Source of the DNA: Micropterus salmoides
Lineage: Eukaryota; Chordata; Actinopteri; Centrarchiformes; Centrarchidae
Direction of reading: 5' to 3'
Length of the DNA stretch: 64,000 bases
NCBI RefSeq assembly: GCF_014851395.1
Contig: NW_024041373.1
Span: 930,001-994,000, forward strand
Part shown: positions 11,901 to 24,657 of the stretch, one piece after another
Position numbering within the stretch: the first letter of the stretch is position 1
Layout of the letters: each line of letters begins with the position of its first letter
Made by a program: the position numbers and the translations under genes
Notes under the pieces: model-generated
The model's database searches: none
What the model saw: only the letters and a program-made list of their open reading frames with translations
What the model was told of the DNA's origin: nothing

Positions 11901-14900
11901 GACATTTAATGTTGGAGAACCTGTTTGGAACACGAAAGGCAAATCAATGTCGTGTTCAGGGAGTGTCTATTGTTTCCACACCACTGAAAATAAATAAAGT
12001 ATTACAATTATGGAATACTTTTAGACACTATCTGGGTAAACCATCACATAATATTATTAGCTTTGAATTGAAATGTTTAATATTATATTACTTACAAGAA
12101 ATCACTTACAAGACAATAGATGAAATAGATGACACAGTTTAATGTGTTCTTTTTTCTTCTTCCCCTTCATTTTATTTTCATCATTTCATTTTTTTTTACG
12201 TACAAGCACATATCTACATGTTTAGATGTGTGTAAGTAGGTATTAATGTACACATATTTACATGTGCGTATAAGTGCATATTTATTTATATAAAGTCTAT
12301 GGTATGTGTAGGAGTACACAGTATATTTATGCATTTGTTTCTTCAATTTCTTTCTAAATGATAAAAAAAAACTGTTATACCAAATAAATAAAACAAAAAC
12401 TCTGTTAACTCTGGTTAAAATGTACCTTAGTAATGGTGAGTAGGATGGCATGGCGGTCTGCTGGAGGTGGGAGACCCACATACAAGGTTTTATCTAGCCG
12501 CCCTGGCCTCAGTATGGCAGGGTCGATGATATCTGGTAAGAGAGTGAAAGTTATTTAGTGTTTAGAAGAACAACAAGTAATGAATTTTAATCATTGTTTT
12601 ACAGGTAGAAAAGCGGTGGAAGAAGCTTTTAGACCCCATAATTTACTAAAAGTACCAATAAAGTACGGTCTACACCTACTCTATATAAAAAGTGCAATGA
12701 GATCACTTTTTTTTTTTTTTTTTTTTATGAACTGGCGCTATATAAATAAGATTCAATTCAATACAACTACTTCAAGGATAATAAATTGGATAATTTGACA
12801 TGTACAAGTAACTGCTTTTTTAAAGGTCACCAGCCAAAAAGATTTGGAACCTCTGGTGTAATCTTTAATCTCTTTTAATAACAACAATAATAATAATAAT
12901 AAGTTATATTTTTATTTCCATGTGAAATTTAGTGGAAAAAATATAGCATGAAAAATATAAAGTAGCATAAAATGAAAATACTCAAGTAAAGTCCACCACT
13001 GTTGAACATTAATCTCAGGCTGCTTCAGGCTTCAGCGTGCATCTCTGTTTACCCTGAGGGCTTTAGGCCTGACTGAAGCTGGATCTGTACCTGGTCTGTT
13101 GGTTGCAGCCATGATGAAGACCTGCCGTCGAGTCTCTAAGCCGTCCATCTCTGTGAGCAGCTGGTTGACCACCCGCACACTGGCTCCTGACTGAACACAC
13201 ACAAGCACTCTTCATACACAGGTGTCGCCAGGACACAACAAAAACCAGCTGCATATACATTAACTGTGCAGTAGATCACATGGTGAAAGCAAAGAGTCAG
13301 AAATGTGATCTAAAAACACATTTTGTTTGACTTGGCAACAGTCTGCAGTGTAATGTCCAAACATTATTCTGCTGTCAGATGTTAATATTGTAGGAGTACA
13401 AGAATAGTTTCACATTAATTCAGCACTTTATTTAATTTACATTTACTCATTTGATGCCATGAATAAACTGTTTTGGAAAATTATGCAAATGGTAAAAAAT
13501 CCCAACAATAAATCAGTCTCTCTTAAAGGAGAGCTTTTATGCTTTTCCATATTTTATGCCTTATCTACAATGTTACAATGTTGGATGTTCATGTAAACAT
13601 GGCCAGAGCTTCAAATAATGAGGTTAAAGTATTTAAAAGAAATCCCTGAGAGCCAAAACCTCAGATTTCTTCCTGTTCTGCAGTTTTCAACTGCTTTTTC
13701 TAGCAATGGCTCCGTTCTATGACACACGGAGTTACACAGAGCCGGTGTTCCATATATGGTCATTTGCTCTGCACAGCCAGAGACTTTTTATAGAGGAGCC
13801 ACTCCACTCAATCATATCCTCAGTACAACTCTATGGGGAAAGCCCGTAACGGCAAAGATGCCGCCCCTCCCACTAGAAAGCAAATCGTCTGGGGGGGGCT
13901 TAAAGAGACAGGAGCATCTACAGCTTGTTTCAGACAGAGGCTGAAATGAAGGCCTACATGAAGAGCCAGTATAAGACAGAAAATGATTTTGTTTTAACTC
14001 TGAATCATGCAAAGCTGCCATACAGGAGTCACAGAACTACAATATAGGACTGGAAATGCAGTTTAATAAGTCTCCTTTAAGCAGAATTCCCAACAGGAAG
14101 AATCCTGTCCAAGTGTACCCAGTGATTTATACCCCTACTACACATGCCTATTTAATATACAGCAAACGCGCGAGGCAGCATTGAGAGACACTCTACAGAA
14201 GAGAAATAATAAAGGCGATAACCACTTACAATGACATTTGTAGGTGTTCATGGCCATGTTGATACACACCTACATAAATACATACTTTATATTTTTTCAA
14301 GAGCATTTATTGCACGTTTGTGTATTGGAATTGATTGAGGGCAACACCACACTGGAGGTGCGTGACTCACACTGAAACAGCCAAATGTTTTTTTTATGCC
14401 TCCACACCAGCAATGTTTTTGGAAATGCGTGCTACTGGTGTCAACTGACCGGGCGCTCCATGAGGCAGCCGCTGTGCTGCTCTGTAGAATCTGATATTTT
14501 GAACATATGATGCTCTTAACAGGAAGTCCAGCCCTCTCACCTCATGGCCTGAGCGCCGAGGACACAGAGCATCGATCTCATCAAAGAAGATGACACAAGG
14601 AGCCGAGTTGCGTCCTCTCTGGAAGACCTGTCTGACAGCCCGCTCACTTTCTCCCACATACTGCACAGGCAAACACAGAGATTCATCTGTTAGTGCAACC
14701 AGCTGATTCTAGCATCAGCCCTCTCTGACTCATGGTGTGGTGAACGTGGAAGACTTACTGCTCCACGAGCTTTTACAATATTTAGTGCAAATCATTAAGA
14801 CATACAGAAACACAAGCTACAAGCAGAGCTACAGACTGAACAAGACTCTCAAGCTTAAGATGCGAGTCTCTGTTGGCTGTACTACTCCACAACAATGCAC

Positions 14901-17900
14901 AGGCAACCTCCACTACATTAACAAGTTCCTGCAGCACAGTGACTCACCATGTTGAGCAGCTCTGGACCCTTGACAGAGATGAAGTTGAGGCCTGACTCAT
15001 TGGCCACTGCCTGTCAGGAAACACAGTAACACACAGTGAGGCACAGTGAAACAATGAGCAGCTTCGGTCCCTCTTTGTGGAGACAGCCAGGTGACATCTG
15101 GGCCAATATTTATCAAATGCCTCAGACAGGAAAAATATCACATTTCCACCTAGTTGGCCCCAATTTTAAGCAGAAGAACAAAACATTTCTCATCCTGGAA
15201 AGTGATTCTGTCTGCTCAGGGAGTGAGAGTGACAGGACACTGACAGGACAAACATGCAATGATAGTCCAGGAGGTATGGGCATTTTTCAAAACGTGCTGT
15301 AACTATTCCTTGCAGCGTCTCCAGCAGGTTACCAGATACAGCTGATGAGTTCAGTTATTATGATACAGAAATCTTCATGAATATTACGAGTTAGCCAAAA
15401 ATGAAATGTTTGGCATTTATGTTGACTACAATTAATTTGTGAAAATGCATCATTAAGCTAATAGACAGACAGAATACTGGATATTATAAAACATTTTACA
15501 GTAAATTGCACTACAACTGTTCAAATAAATGGCAGTGCTGTGTTACTCAGCTAACTAGTGTGATTGTGTTGGGGAACCTTGGCCAGCAGTGTTTTTCCAC
15601 ATCCTGGAGGACCAGCGAGCAGCACACCAGATGGAGCACTGAGCCCCAGGGCTTTGAACTGCTCTGGAGAACGCACTGGAGCCTGCAGCACACACACACA
15701 CACACACTATTAACATTTAGCACAGTGACCGCAAACCACATCAAATGTGGGCCAGTTCCCAGCAGGTCCCAAAGACATCATAGAATAACTGAACGACACA
15801 ATACATGGTTACACTAACAAGGTTCACCACATCAAAGTCTGTTACAGATCCTGGAGAACCACACCTATGTCTACAGTTAGTGAAGGCAGGTGAGAGCACC
15901 TCTCTAGGACTAAAGACGTGAAAATAAGAAGGCTCATCTCAGGGGAAAAGGTTATTATCCCAGCACCGAGGATGAAGCTTCTCCTCTGTCTGGCTTGCTG
16001 TTTACCAGTATGGCCATGGTGAGCTCCTCCCTGATGTCCTGCAGGGCGCCTACATCCTCCCAGGTGACATCAGGCACGGTGGCGAAGCCCTCCCTCTTGG
16101 CTGAGGGCTGGACACTGGCCAGAGAGGCCTGGAAGTCTGACATGAGGATGGACAGGCTTGCCAGCTCTTCCTCTGACAGCATCTCTGTGTTCTTCAGCAG
16201 GTCAAGCAGCTGCCACAGCTCCCCCTGCTGGACACAGCACACAAGACAGGATAACTCCGGGAAGAGGAAAATGAAAGTCAACGTGATTTGCACCCAACCA
16301 AAAATCTGGAAAGTGCTGTCACAGAAAGACTTAATTGACAGGAACTAATATTACATTACTAATGTTTTCTGATGTGATTAAAAGTTCAGTAACATTTAGA
16401 AACACAGCAGGGCAACAGAACTGCACAGTATGCGGTTTAACTACAGAGCTTGCGCTGCAGAAAGTCCTTCTTTATTCTCATTATACAATAATAACATACA
16501 TATTTAGTATGGGGGGGGGGGGCTTTCACTCATCTTTTTCTTAATGAACACTGGCAATTGGTTAATGATTAAAAGCCCTGTTTATATGTTCAAACATTTA
16601 CAGACTGGACCTTTCAATGACTGTAAATCCTTGCCACAGGTATTCCCTGACTGACCTTGACAGAAGACTCAAACTAAAATTACTGATTAAATACATTATT
16701 ATATATATTTTAAGATTAAAGCTAAGAAATCTACTAAAGGCACATAACGTAGCCAGTCGATTGGCAGTAGCAGAGTATAGTGGACGGGCCAGGGTGTAAA
16801 GTTTGCCCATGCCCTGGATGCAGGATGGGCCTTAACCTTTCACAGCGTGGTAGGCAAGTATCAGTGTTTGAACTGGACTTGAGCAGACACTGGTAGCCAG
16901 TGCTGAGGAGAGATGTAGTGTTGGAGAACTTTGGTAGGTTCAAGACCAGCTGGGCTGCAGCATTCTGGATGAGTTGCAGTGGATGGGTGACACATGTAGG
17001 CAGACCAGCCGAGAGATGACAAGAACCTGAACCAGAACCTGCGCTGCCTCCTGAATGAGGAGCGGACCCATCCTCCTGATGTTTTGGAGGATGAATCTGC
17101 AGGAGCGGCTTGTCAGTGAAGGGGAGTGCAGAGTTCTCATAACGTCCCCAGAGACAGATCTCTGGGTGCTAAGGTTCTGCGGTTTGCTTTTCATAATGAC
17201 TGGAAATGGAAACCAAGAGCTGCCTTACAGGCAGGAAAACACATTCTTAAATACTAATGACCAAGGTTCCTTTGAACAGGTAAAACATTGTGTCAAACAC
17301 AAAGCAGTAACTGATTAACGGCCGGCATCTTTCTGGAAAAACCACATTATGTTATGACTGAGCAAGAGGTCATCCATTGCCAAAGGTACAGCATAATAGT
17401 GAGCAGATTGTTGCTCCTCATACCTGCAGGTGCTTCTGTCCCAACTCTTTCTGAGGTACTGGGTTGATCGTTGTCTGTTGCTCTGCAGCCTCTCCGTCTA
17501 TCGCAGCACCATCAGACTGAACTGTGCTTGGTAACAGATCTTCAGTGGAGCTCTGGCTTTGGCTCCGGGGCTGTCCTCTACTGTCCAGCAGAACCCGGTT
17601 TACAGCGCTCATGGCAGCTTCGCGGCACAGAGCCATGAGGTCTGCGCCCACATAGCCCGGGGTGAGCCGGGCAAGCTGCTGGTAGTCAAAGTCCACCGGC
17701 AGCTTCAGCTTTCGACACAATGTCTTTAAGATCCTGACAGAGTAGAGAGTCAGAGACTGGGATGATTCAGTGAATGCCTAAATCCTATAGATTTGCACAC
17801 ATCCCTGTTTAGTTCAAAGGACGAATCTACTGGAAACATGATTTGGATGTGATTTAACAACAGCAACAGACACATAGTACCTTTTAGTACTTTACTTTCT

Positions 17901-20900
17901 ACTTACCCCCTGTAAAGCGTCTTTGATTATTTAGAAAAGAGCTATATAAATCTAATTGTATTATTATTACTATTACTACTACTATAAATCAAATTTGTAG
18001 CTGTGAACAATGTAGCTTTTCAAACACATCAACAACGAGGTGGGAAGAAAAAAATGTAGGGATGATATAAGGAGATTTGACCAAAACCAGTAGGACAAAA
18101 GTACATGAATAATCTATTATCAAAGACTACAATATTTATCATTAGTGTGATCGAATGGTGTGTACAGCCGACCTGAGACGAGCTGCTTCATCGGGGATAC
18201 CCAGGCAGATCTCTTTGTCGAAGCGTCCGGCTCTGCGGAGGGCGGGGTCCAGGGAGTCTGGCCTGTTGGTGGCACCGATGACCAGTACCTGAGCTTCACT
18301 GTCAGACTGTTCAAGTCTGGAAGGAGGCAAGCGCCAGAAAAATGTCATTTCATTTCCTCTATTCTTTAAGTGTTTGACATTCACTTTAAATTTAAACTCA
18401 TGGTGCCTATAGCATTCTGCTTGCATCTGTTTTACACACTGTACACTGCAGTGACTCAACAGTAAGTGGTAGGGCTGAACCACTGTGGGGAAAAAAAACA
18501 ACAACAAGCAAAATTGTGTGAGAGAGAGCGCAATTGCAATATGATTTGCGATATTGGAGGCAATGATCATTTTCATTGAAAAATTATAAATATGGTCTGG
18601 TTTCTGTTGGGGATCTGCCATATTGTGAATTCGATAAGTTTTGATTAATTGTGCAGCCTAAAGTAAAAATCTATTAAAAGATGATTAATGACGGTCTGCT
18701 TGTTCCAGTAAGGATGACATCGCATCACTCTGGAGACAGTGTATCCTACCGTCCATGCAGGTTAGCAGCTGGGCTACAATCCTCCTCTCCATGTCTTTGG
18801 AGGCCACCTCTCTCTTGGGGGTGATGGCATCTATCTCATCTATGAACAGGATACATGGGGCAGAGCTCTGCAAGGGGAGAAAAGAACCAATGATGTTCAG
18901 AGAGAACAACATGATTATTTATCATATATCAGCATCCTTATCCTGTTTCACGGTACATAACTTGTGGCTACTGTAGCGCCTCCTGTCACCTCTCTTTGGA
19001 TAATATATAAGAAAAAAAAAGCACTACTAACCACAGCCAGGTCAAACAGCTCTCTGAGCTTCTGTTCAGACTCCCCAGACACTCCAGACACCAGCTCTGG
19101 AGCAGACACCTTCAACATGGGCAGCTGCAGCTCCTGAAACACACAACCAGACCACTACATTTAACAAGCGCACAAAATACACACAACCTTCACTGACATC
19201 CCACTTACTCAGGCCGAGCTGGGAAAGTAGCACCTAGAGACAGCACTAGTGTTTCAACAACACAAAACTCTTAATAAGCATGAACCAAAATCTGACTGTA
19301 AAGGATTAATCCTCAGTTCATGAGCCGCACATCTCTCCACCTGGCACTTGGTACAGAATCTGTGTTATTTTATCAAAGACTAGAGAATCTATTGAGGTTT
19401 TAATATGCGTATTGGCTGGCTCTGAACAGTACCCACCCCAGCCACAGCCTGGGCCAGAAGGGTCTTTCCACAGCCAGGAGGTCCGTGGAGGAGGAAGCCC
19501 CTCGGAGGAACCATTCCCAGCTGCTGGTACACCTCAGGGTGACGAATGTGGATCAGCAGCTTACAGACCTCCTGCAATAATGTCAAAAAAAAAGCATGAA
19601 AAAACTATGTAAGGACACAATCACACATTCTTCATTTATACACTTTAGTGACTCCTAGTGGACGCTGCGACTGGCAGCCAGGCACTGCAGCCGTCCCCAT
19701 TTTCCAATATTAGAACATTTGGTACAGCAACAGAGTAGCAAGGCAAGAGGTACTTACCGTTAACGTCTCTTCATTCCCTCCTACATCTTCAAACTTCAGA
19801 GTGGGATACTGCAGCTCCGGTGACTTTGATTTTGCTGAGAAGTAAAAATACAAAATAGTGGGCTGTTTTTTTTTTTTTTTAGAACGCATCAAATAAACAA
19901 CCTAAATAAATACATTTTACACAATAAACTCAATAAATAAAATATTAAGCAAAAATGAAAGTTATTGTTAGCTGCGGCGCTACAGGTAACGCTTGACAGG
20001 CTCACTAAGGATTACACTTCTGTATTGTGTTCAGTAATCTATATTTTATAGTTAGACTGGCAAACCAGAAAAGGTAGTACCTGTCTTGTTCAGGGGGCGA
20101 GACTCTGTAGTTTCAGTGGATTTCTTTGTCCTTCTTTTGGACTTTTTGTGAGATTTGTCAGGCTCCAGCATGGAGACATCTGTCTGCTGGTGACAGAAAT
20201 AGGTGCCAGTCAGTCGGTGTGCAAGTCCAGCAATTTCAGGTCAACACGTTTCAAACTACCATTACCATCGGAAACGCTGACAGAGAATCAGCCCCAATAA
20301 GGAACGACACCAGCTTACAACACCTGCATCAAATCCACTCGACGCAGCAACCACATAAATTTCATAACAAGTTCAGTATTTCCAGCAGTTCCCATTCACT
20401 GCTAATTAGAAATAACTCATTCACCAAATTCCAACATTAGAGACTGGTGTGCTACACTACATCTTCCTCTCGAGCACAGTTTGTTTATTATTGACTCTGA
20501 AATTCACCAGTGAATGCAAACATCCTCCCTCTTCCTTCCTTCCTCTCTGCTGTAATGGTCCTTGCACAGTGAAGCCGTCTCTAAATGGCTGATTAATGAC
20601 CTGTCAATCACGCTGACCACTCAGGAAGGAACAGCCGCATTGCTGGTCTTACATCACCATCAACTTGTCAAGTTAACAAAGTCCTGCTCAGATCATATCG
20701 TGAACACAGTCCTTCAATAAACAAGTTTAAGGGCTTGTTTTTATCCTTAAAACATTGTATTGTTATAATAATATTGCTGCTGATAACTACTGATATCTGT
20801 ATCATGGGTGGCATCAACAGGCAGTACTCCACATCCAGAGCTTTCTTCCCTTGTGACAAGAAAACTTGCAACTGTGTCCATTTAGAAGTGTAAATAAGGA

Positions 20901-20992
20901 AATCAAGATGATAAAAATGAAGAAACAGCGGCAAAGTTATTGGTGACATGAACTGAAGGCAATAACACCACCACACTTAGTTACGTCAGCAT

Positions 20993-21026
<34 letters not shown>

Positions 21027-24000
21027 GCACACTCCACTGGTACATACATTTGTTGCTGCATTACTTGGCTCCTCTTCACACAGGTCGATGAGGATGCTCT
21101 TCTCGGGGCCCCTGCCTCTATCAATGAACCAGCCTCCTGTGGAAACCAGCGTCCCTGCACTGGGAGGGGGATTGGCCGTGCTGGCGGGACTGCCGGCAGC
21201 AGGCTGATCTCTCCTGGGTGAGCAGGTGCTGGAGTCAGGCTGTCCCTTTCGGTACAGGGATGTTAGAGAGCTGTTCATGTGGTTGGTGGGCTGTGGATGG
21301 CAAAAAGCAGCAGCAAGGAATGGTTAGCTCTCCCTGTCAGACAGTGTGGGGCGGATAATTTTAAGTAACAGTCCAGTTAGCCATCTACCCCGAGTCAGAT
21401 GACAGAGGGATATCAGTTTCATCTCTGTGTCCGGTACACAGATAGGTTCAGGATGTGTTTTGCCTTCCTTAGTACATAAATTAGTGAAGAGTTTTTGGGT
21501 GGAAGGTGCCACAATGTGGCTATAAAACACTTTAAAAGAGTTACAGAATACCAAACTGAGGAGCTTTATTTCACTGACCTCTTCTGGTTGAAATATTCAT
21601 GTCTGTTGCTTTGTTCCACCTGTAACTACATTCAACAGTGACACCACAGTGTCCTGACACACCCAGGTGTGCACTTCTACATCACTGCAACAAAATTTAA
21701 ACCACTGCAGGTCAACAAAATCTAAAAGATTTCCAGGTGACGTTAAATGGCTCTTTATGTATTGACTTCACTGAACTGTGAAATGTAGAAGCAAAATCTT
21801 TTCGCCAGACTCCTTGGATCACAATGACTCAGCCCACTAAGTTCTCCCTGAACAGACTTTCTTGGACAAAGTTGCTTTTTAGAAAATAAAATGTATTGCA
21901 AGGATAAAGTTATCTAAACTTCAGCAAATGTAAATCAAATATTCGAATGACCACCCCAAAAAAGACTTTCACTCGTTTAGTTTTTTTTAAATGCAACAAT
22001 TTTCCAGTAATTCCTCACCAAATTCTTCTAGGTGTGGTCTCTTTTATATTACTAAAATTTATTTGGCAGCCTCTCTCACTCAAGTCACTGTCAGAAGCTC
22101 AGTGTCTTGCTCAAGGATTCTTTAATATGTATGTGAAACCACCAAGGCTGAGCTACACTGTTAGCTACTCTTGAGCTAAAGCACTCCTTTTAAATACACT
22201 GTTCTAATGCAACCAGTTTTGGGTGACACACGTGAAGCAACCCCGCAAAATATGAGGGCATTTAAGCAAAATGACAATGACTCCGTGGCCATGATTCTCA
22301 CACTCAATGATTTCTTTTCACAATTCATCCTTAAAGTTGTAATATTTACAGACAGAATCATATTTCCATCAGCTTGATGGCCTATCACTGAGTGTATTCT
22401 GACGCAGATCTACAACCGGATACCGGTTTGAGCCCTGGCTCCTCCAGTCTGCATCTTGAAGTGTCCTGTGGCAAGATAATGAACCTCAAATTGTTCTTGT
22501 ATGTGCATGTAATGTATTAGTTTCCGTTTCTGTATGGGGTGAATGGGATATGTAGAGTAAAGCATTTTCTGATCAGAAGACCAGAAAGGGGCTATGTAAG
22601 AGACAGACCATTTACCATAGATTCAAACATTTGAATATTATTAATTTTTTAAATCCCCCTTTCAATCTCTAAATGCTAGATATGTGATTATCCTTATTTA
22701 GCCAACTGTGGGTCAAAGGAAGTTATAAAAAAACAAAATTCCGTCTCTAACATCCCTCACAATTCCCTCAGATTTAACCTTTCCTTACAGTGTTCTCCAG
22801 AATGTGGTCATCACTGTCGGAGGACTCTTCTGAGCTGCTGCTGCCACCATCACTGTGGACACACAGATGTGAATAGCATCAGTTGTATATTTCAAAAGAG
22901 AGTATGAGTACAACAGCGAGGGGGACTGGTCAGAGCCCTGAAGGTGAAATCCAAGCCAGGCAGAAAACAGTGCGCCCTTTACCCAGTGTCATTGTGGCTG
23001 TGCTTGGCTCTCTTAGCCAAGTGTTTGCTCTCCAGGTCGTTCAGCCCAGACTCCTTCATGATTGCTTCATATACTAGGAGAGGTAGACGGAAAAGACAAA
23101 TCAGAATTTCTCACAGTGCATACTCCAAAAAAAGACTTTGTTCATAAACATTTCCTCTCTGATAAAGCTTATAGTTAGGGCTGGCTCAGGTGAGCCCTGA
23201 ACCATCCCTTAGTTACGCTGCTATAGGCTTCGGCAGCCAGGAGAGCTTCCATGATGCACCGAGCTCCTCTCTCCTCCTCTCACTCTCCCTCTGTATGCAG
23301 TCTTATCCCATTAATGGATGTTACTAACTACTCTACTTCCGTCCCGTCATTTTTCTTTCTGCAGGCGTTTTTGGCTCTGGAGCGGTGGGGTCTGGATCTG
23401 TGGTTGCAGGCTTCCTGCCACCCCCATGTACAACACCTGCTGCCACAATTATTATTATTAGTCCAATTATTATCATTACTACTACTGCTGTAATTATTAT
23501 TACTATTAATCATTGATATTGTATTACCACTATTAATTTATATATCTATGTGTTGGGCTACTGTGTTCTCCTTCTTCCTGCTGTCTGCCCTCTCAGCCTC
23601 CAGACCTGCTCTATATGAAATGTGCAATAAGGTAACCTCTATTATGAATCGGCACTATACAAAGAAACTTTAACTGAACTGAACACTGGAATAGACTGGT
23701 CGGTACTTGATGCTGAAGAGGTTTTGTGTGTAATTCTTTTGGTTTTCTCAGAATTACAGAATATTTACTTATCTTGACACAAGGTCTTTTCTCTTGTGAT
23801 CACATGACAATTATTCCATTATCATGACTAAAACTAAATCAACGTAATCATTTTCACCCTTGCCCTGCGTACCCTTCCATGTCCAGTGTGAATTTATACC
23901 TATAAACAGGTAACCAAACTACTGTCCCACTGTCTACCTCTTACCTTTCTCCACTTGAATCCTGAAAGCTGTCTTGTTCCTTCTGCCATATTCCATTCTA

Positions 24001-24640
24001 AAGATACAATATAAACCAAACACATCATGACTTCATTACATACATACATATAAATATACACTCAGTGTCCAGTTTGGTTTAAATAAATGCAGTCTAATCT
24101 AACAGCCCTACAATAACTCCCATCTTCATGTGACTGTTTAATGATTTTGGGGGTTGTAGTCTGTGCTGCTGTTGGACTCTACTGTGTCATAATGAGAGAA
24201 AAGGAATACTTGCACACATTATAATAGAAGTGTCTGTTCATTTAGTAGACGAATTCCTGACTTCAAACGTGAGTGCAGGACAGAGCTTAAAAATTAAGCA
24301 GAGTTACCGCCTTTGCTTTGAGTCAGACCAAATAACTGTTCTGATGCTCTTGCCTGTACAGTTTCTGAAGCTCCTCTGCCAAGGCCGACAGGTCCACATA
24401 TTCACTGTTGCTGGACGCCAGATACTGAAAACACATGACAACATGAAACAGAGTCAAGACGGCCGACACTGATGTCAGAATTTCAGACCAAGTCTCTGAC
24501 CACGTGTCAATTTACTGCTTTTACTGAATTCAGACTACACGAACATTTCCATTTTGTGAAAGAATGAGGAGATCGACGTGTACCTGCTCCACTCTCTGTC
24601 TGAGCCGACCATCCAGCCAACCTGCACCTCTATTCTTCAT
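8907..24640 (-). CDS. nvl: Nuclear VCP-like AAA ATPase (NVL), with an apparent 1-base gap in exon 12
   Basis: Nucleolar type-II AAA ATPase for 60S ribosomal subunit maturation. Coding exons: 24584-24640, 24354-24424, 23945-23997, 22983-23073, 22789-22852, 21048-21290, 20081-20186, 19758-19834, 19437-19571, 19032-19133, 18750-18867, 18173-18316, 17424-17733, 16006-16227, 15578-15682, 14948-15010, 14541-14660, 13091-13190, 12426-12532, 10989-11065, 10311-10402, 9097-9194, 8907-8951; about 866 residues (family about 856). An N-terminal basic helical region (about 1-90) precedes an acidic serine run and lysine-rich stretch. AAA domain 1 has Walker A GPPGCGKT (about 284-291) and FIDEID; domain 2 has GPPGCGKT (about 622-629) and FFDEID. 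Exon 12 is one base short of an open frame near 18,293-18,296. Intron 2 uses a GC donor (24,352-24,353). The C-terminus DQRMYEQLRDSLSR fits the family. Confidence 0.95.
12701..12775. repeat. Poly-T tract and interspersed-repeat tail in nvl intron
   Basis: About 25 T residues followed by 'ctggcgctatataaataag' and attcaattcaat, the tail motif of a widespread fish repeat. Similar tails occur at 17,914-17,960 and 23,605-23,690, so at least three relatives of this repeat sit in nvl introns. Confidence 0.6.
16860..17200. repeat. Dispersed repeat fragment in nvl intron 13
   Basis: The phrase 'gctgcagcattctggatgagttgcag', followed by text about 'gagatgacaagaacctgaacc' and 'atcctcctgatgttttggagg', recurs in many fish genomes as a retrotransposon-derived repeat. 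A shorter echo (gctgcaggattctggattagttg) occurs near 9,390. The family is recalled from general knowledge; no reverse-transcriptase domain is preserved here. Confidence 0.5.
18472..18661. mobile_element. Short MITE with TAGGGCTG/CAGCCTA ends
   Basis: The left end gtagggctgaaccactg pairs with the right end ttaattgtgcagcctaa, a degenerate form of the common fish terminal repeat beginning TAGGGCTGCAC. The 190-bp interior includes gcaattgcaatatgatttgcgat. It lies in nvl intron 11, between coding exons 11 and 12. Confidence 0.6.
20993..21026. repeat. (CA)n microsatellite in nvl intron 6
   Basis: About 15 uninterrupted CA units followed by cgcg, 22 bases left of the donor of coding exon 6 (exon ends at 21,048). 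In the sense of the gene it is a GT repeat just inside the intron. Confidence 0.9.
22395..22620 (+). mobile_element. Degenerate tRNA-derived SINE in nvl intron
   Basis: A B-box-like ggtttgagccctgg (about 22,425-22,440) is followed by 'gaagtgtcctgtggcaagat', 'ggtgaatgggat', 'agaccagaaaggggctatgta' and a 'gaccatttacc' end. This order of landmarks is typical of an abundant teleost SINE. A reversed piece of the same kind of element supplies the 40.66-kb duplication. Confidence 0.6.
23177..23690 (+). repeat. Fish interspersed repeat copy with 'ctctatatgaaatgtgcaat' tail
   Basis: Runs from 'agggctggctcaggtgagcc' through 'ttagttacgctgctataggc', 'catgatgcaccgagctcctc' and an ATT/TAC simple-repeat middle to the tail 'tcggcactatacaaag'. 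It lies in the nvl intron between coding exons 3 and 4. This is a familiar high-copy teleost repeat; I cannot name its family with certainty, and it has no coding potential. Confidence 0.55.
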
Positions 24641-24657
24641 GACTGTGCTTCTCTGAG

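Noticed and set aside
10600..12400. Possible additional exons between nvl exons 19 and 20
   Set aside because: Exons 19 (ends 12,426) and 20 (starts 11,065) join in phase with no missing family residues; open frames here lack homology.
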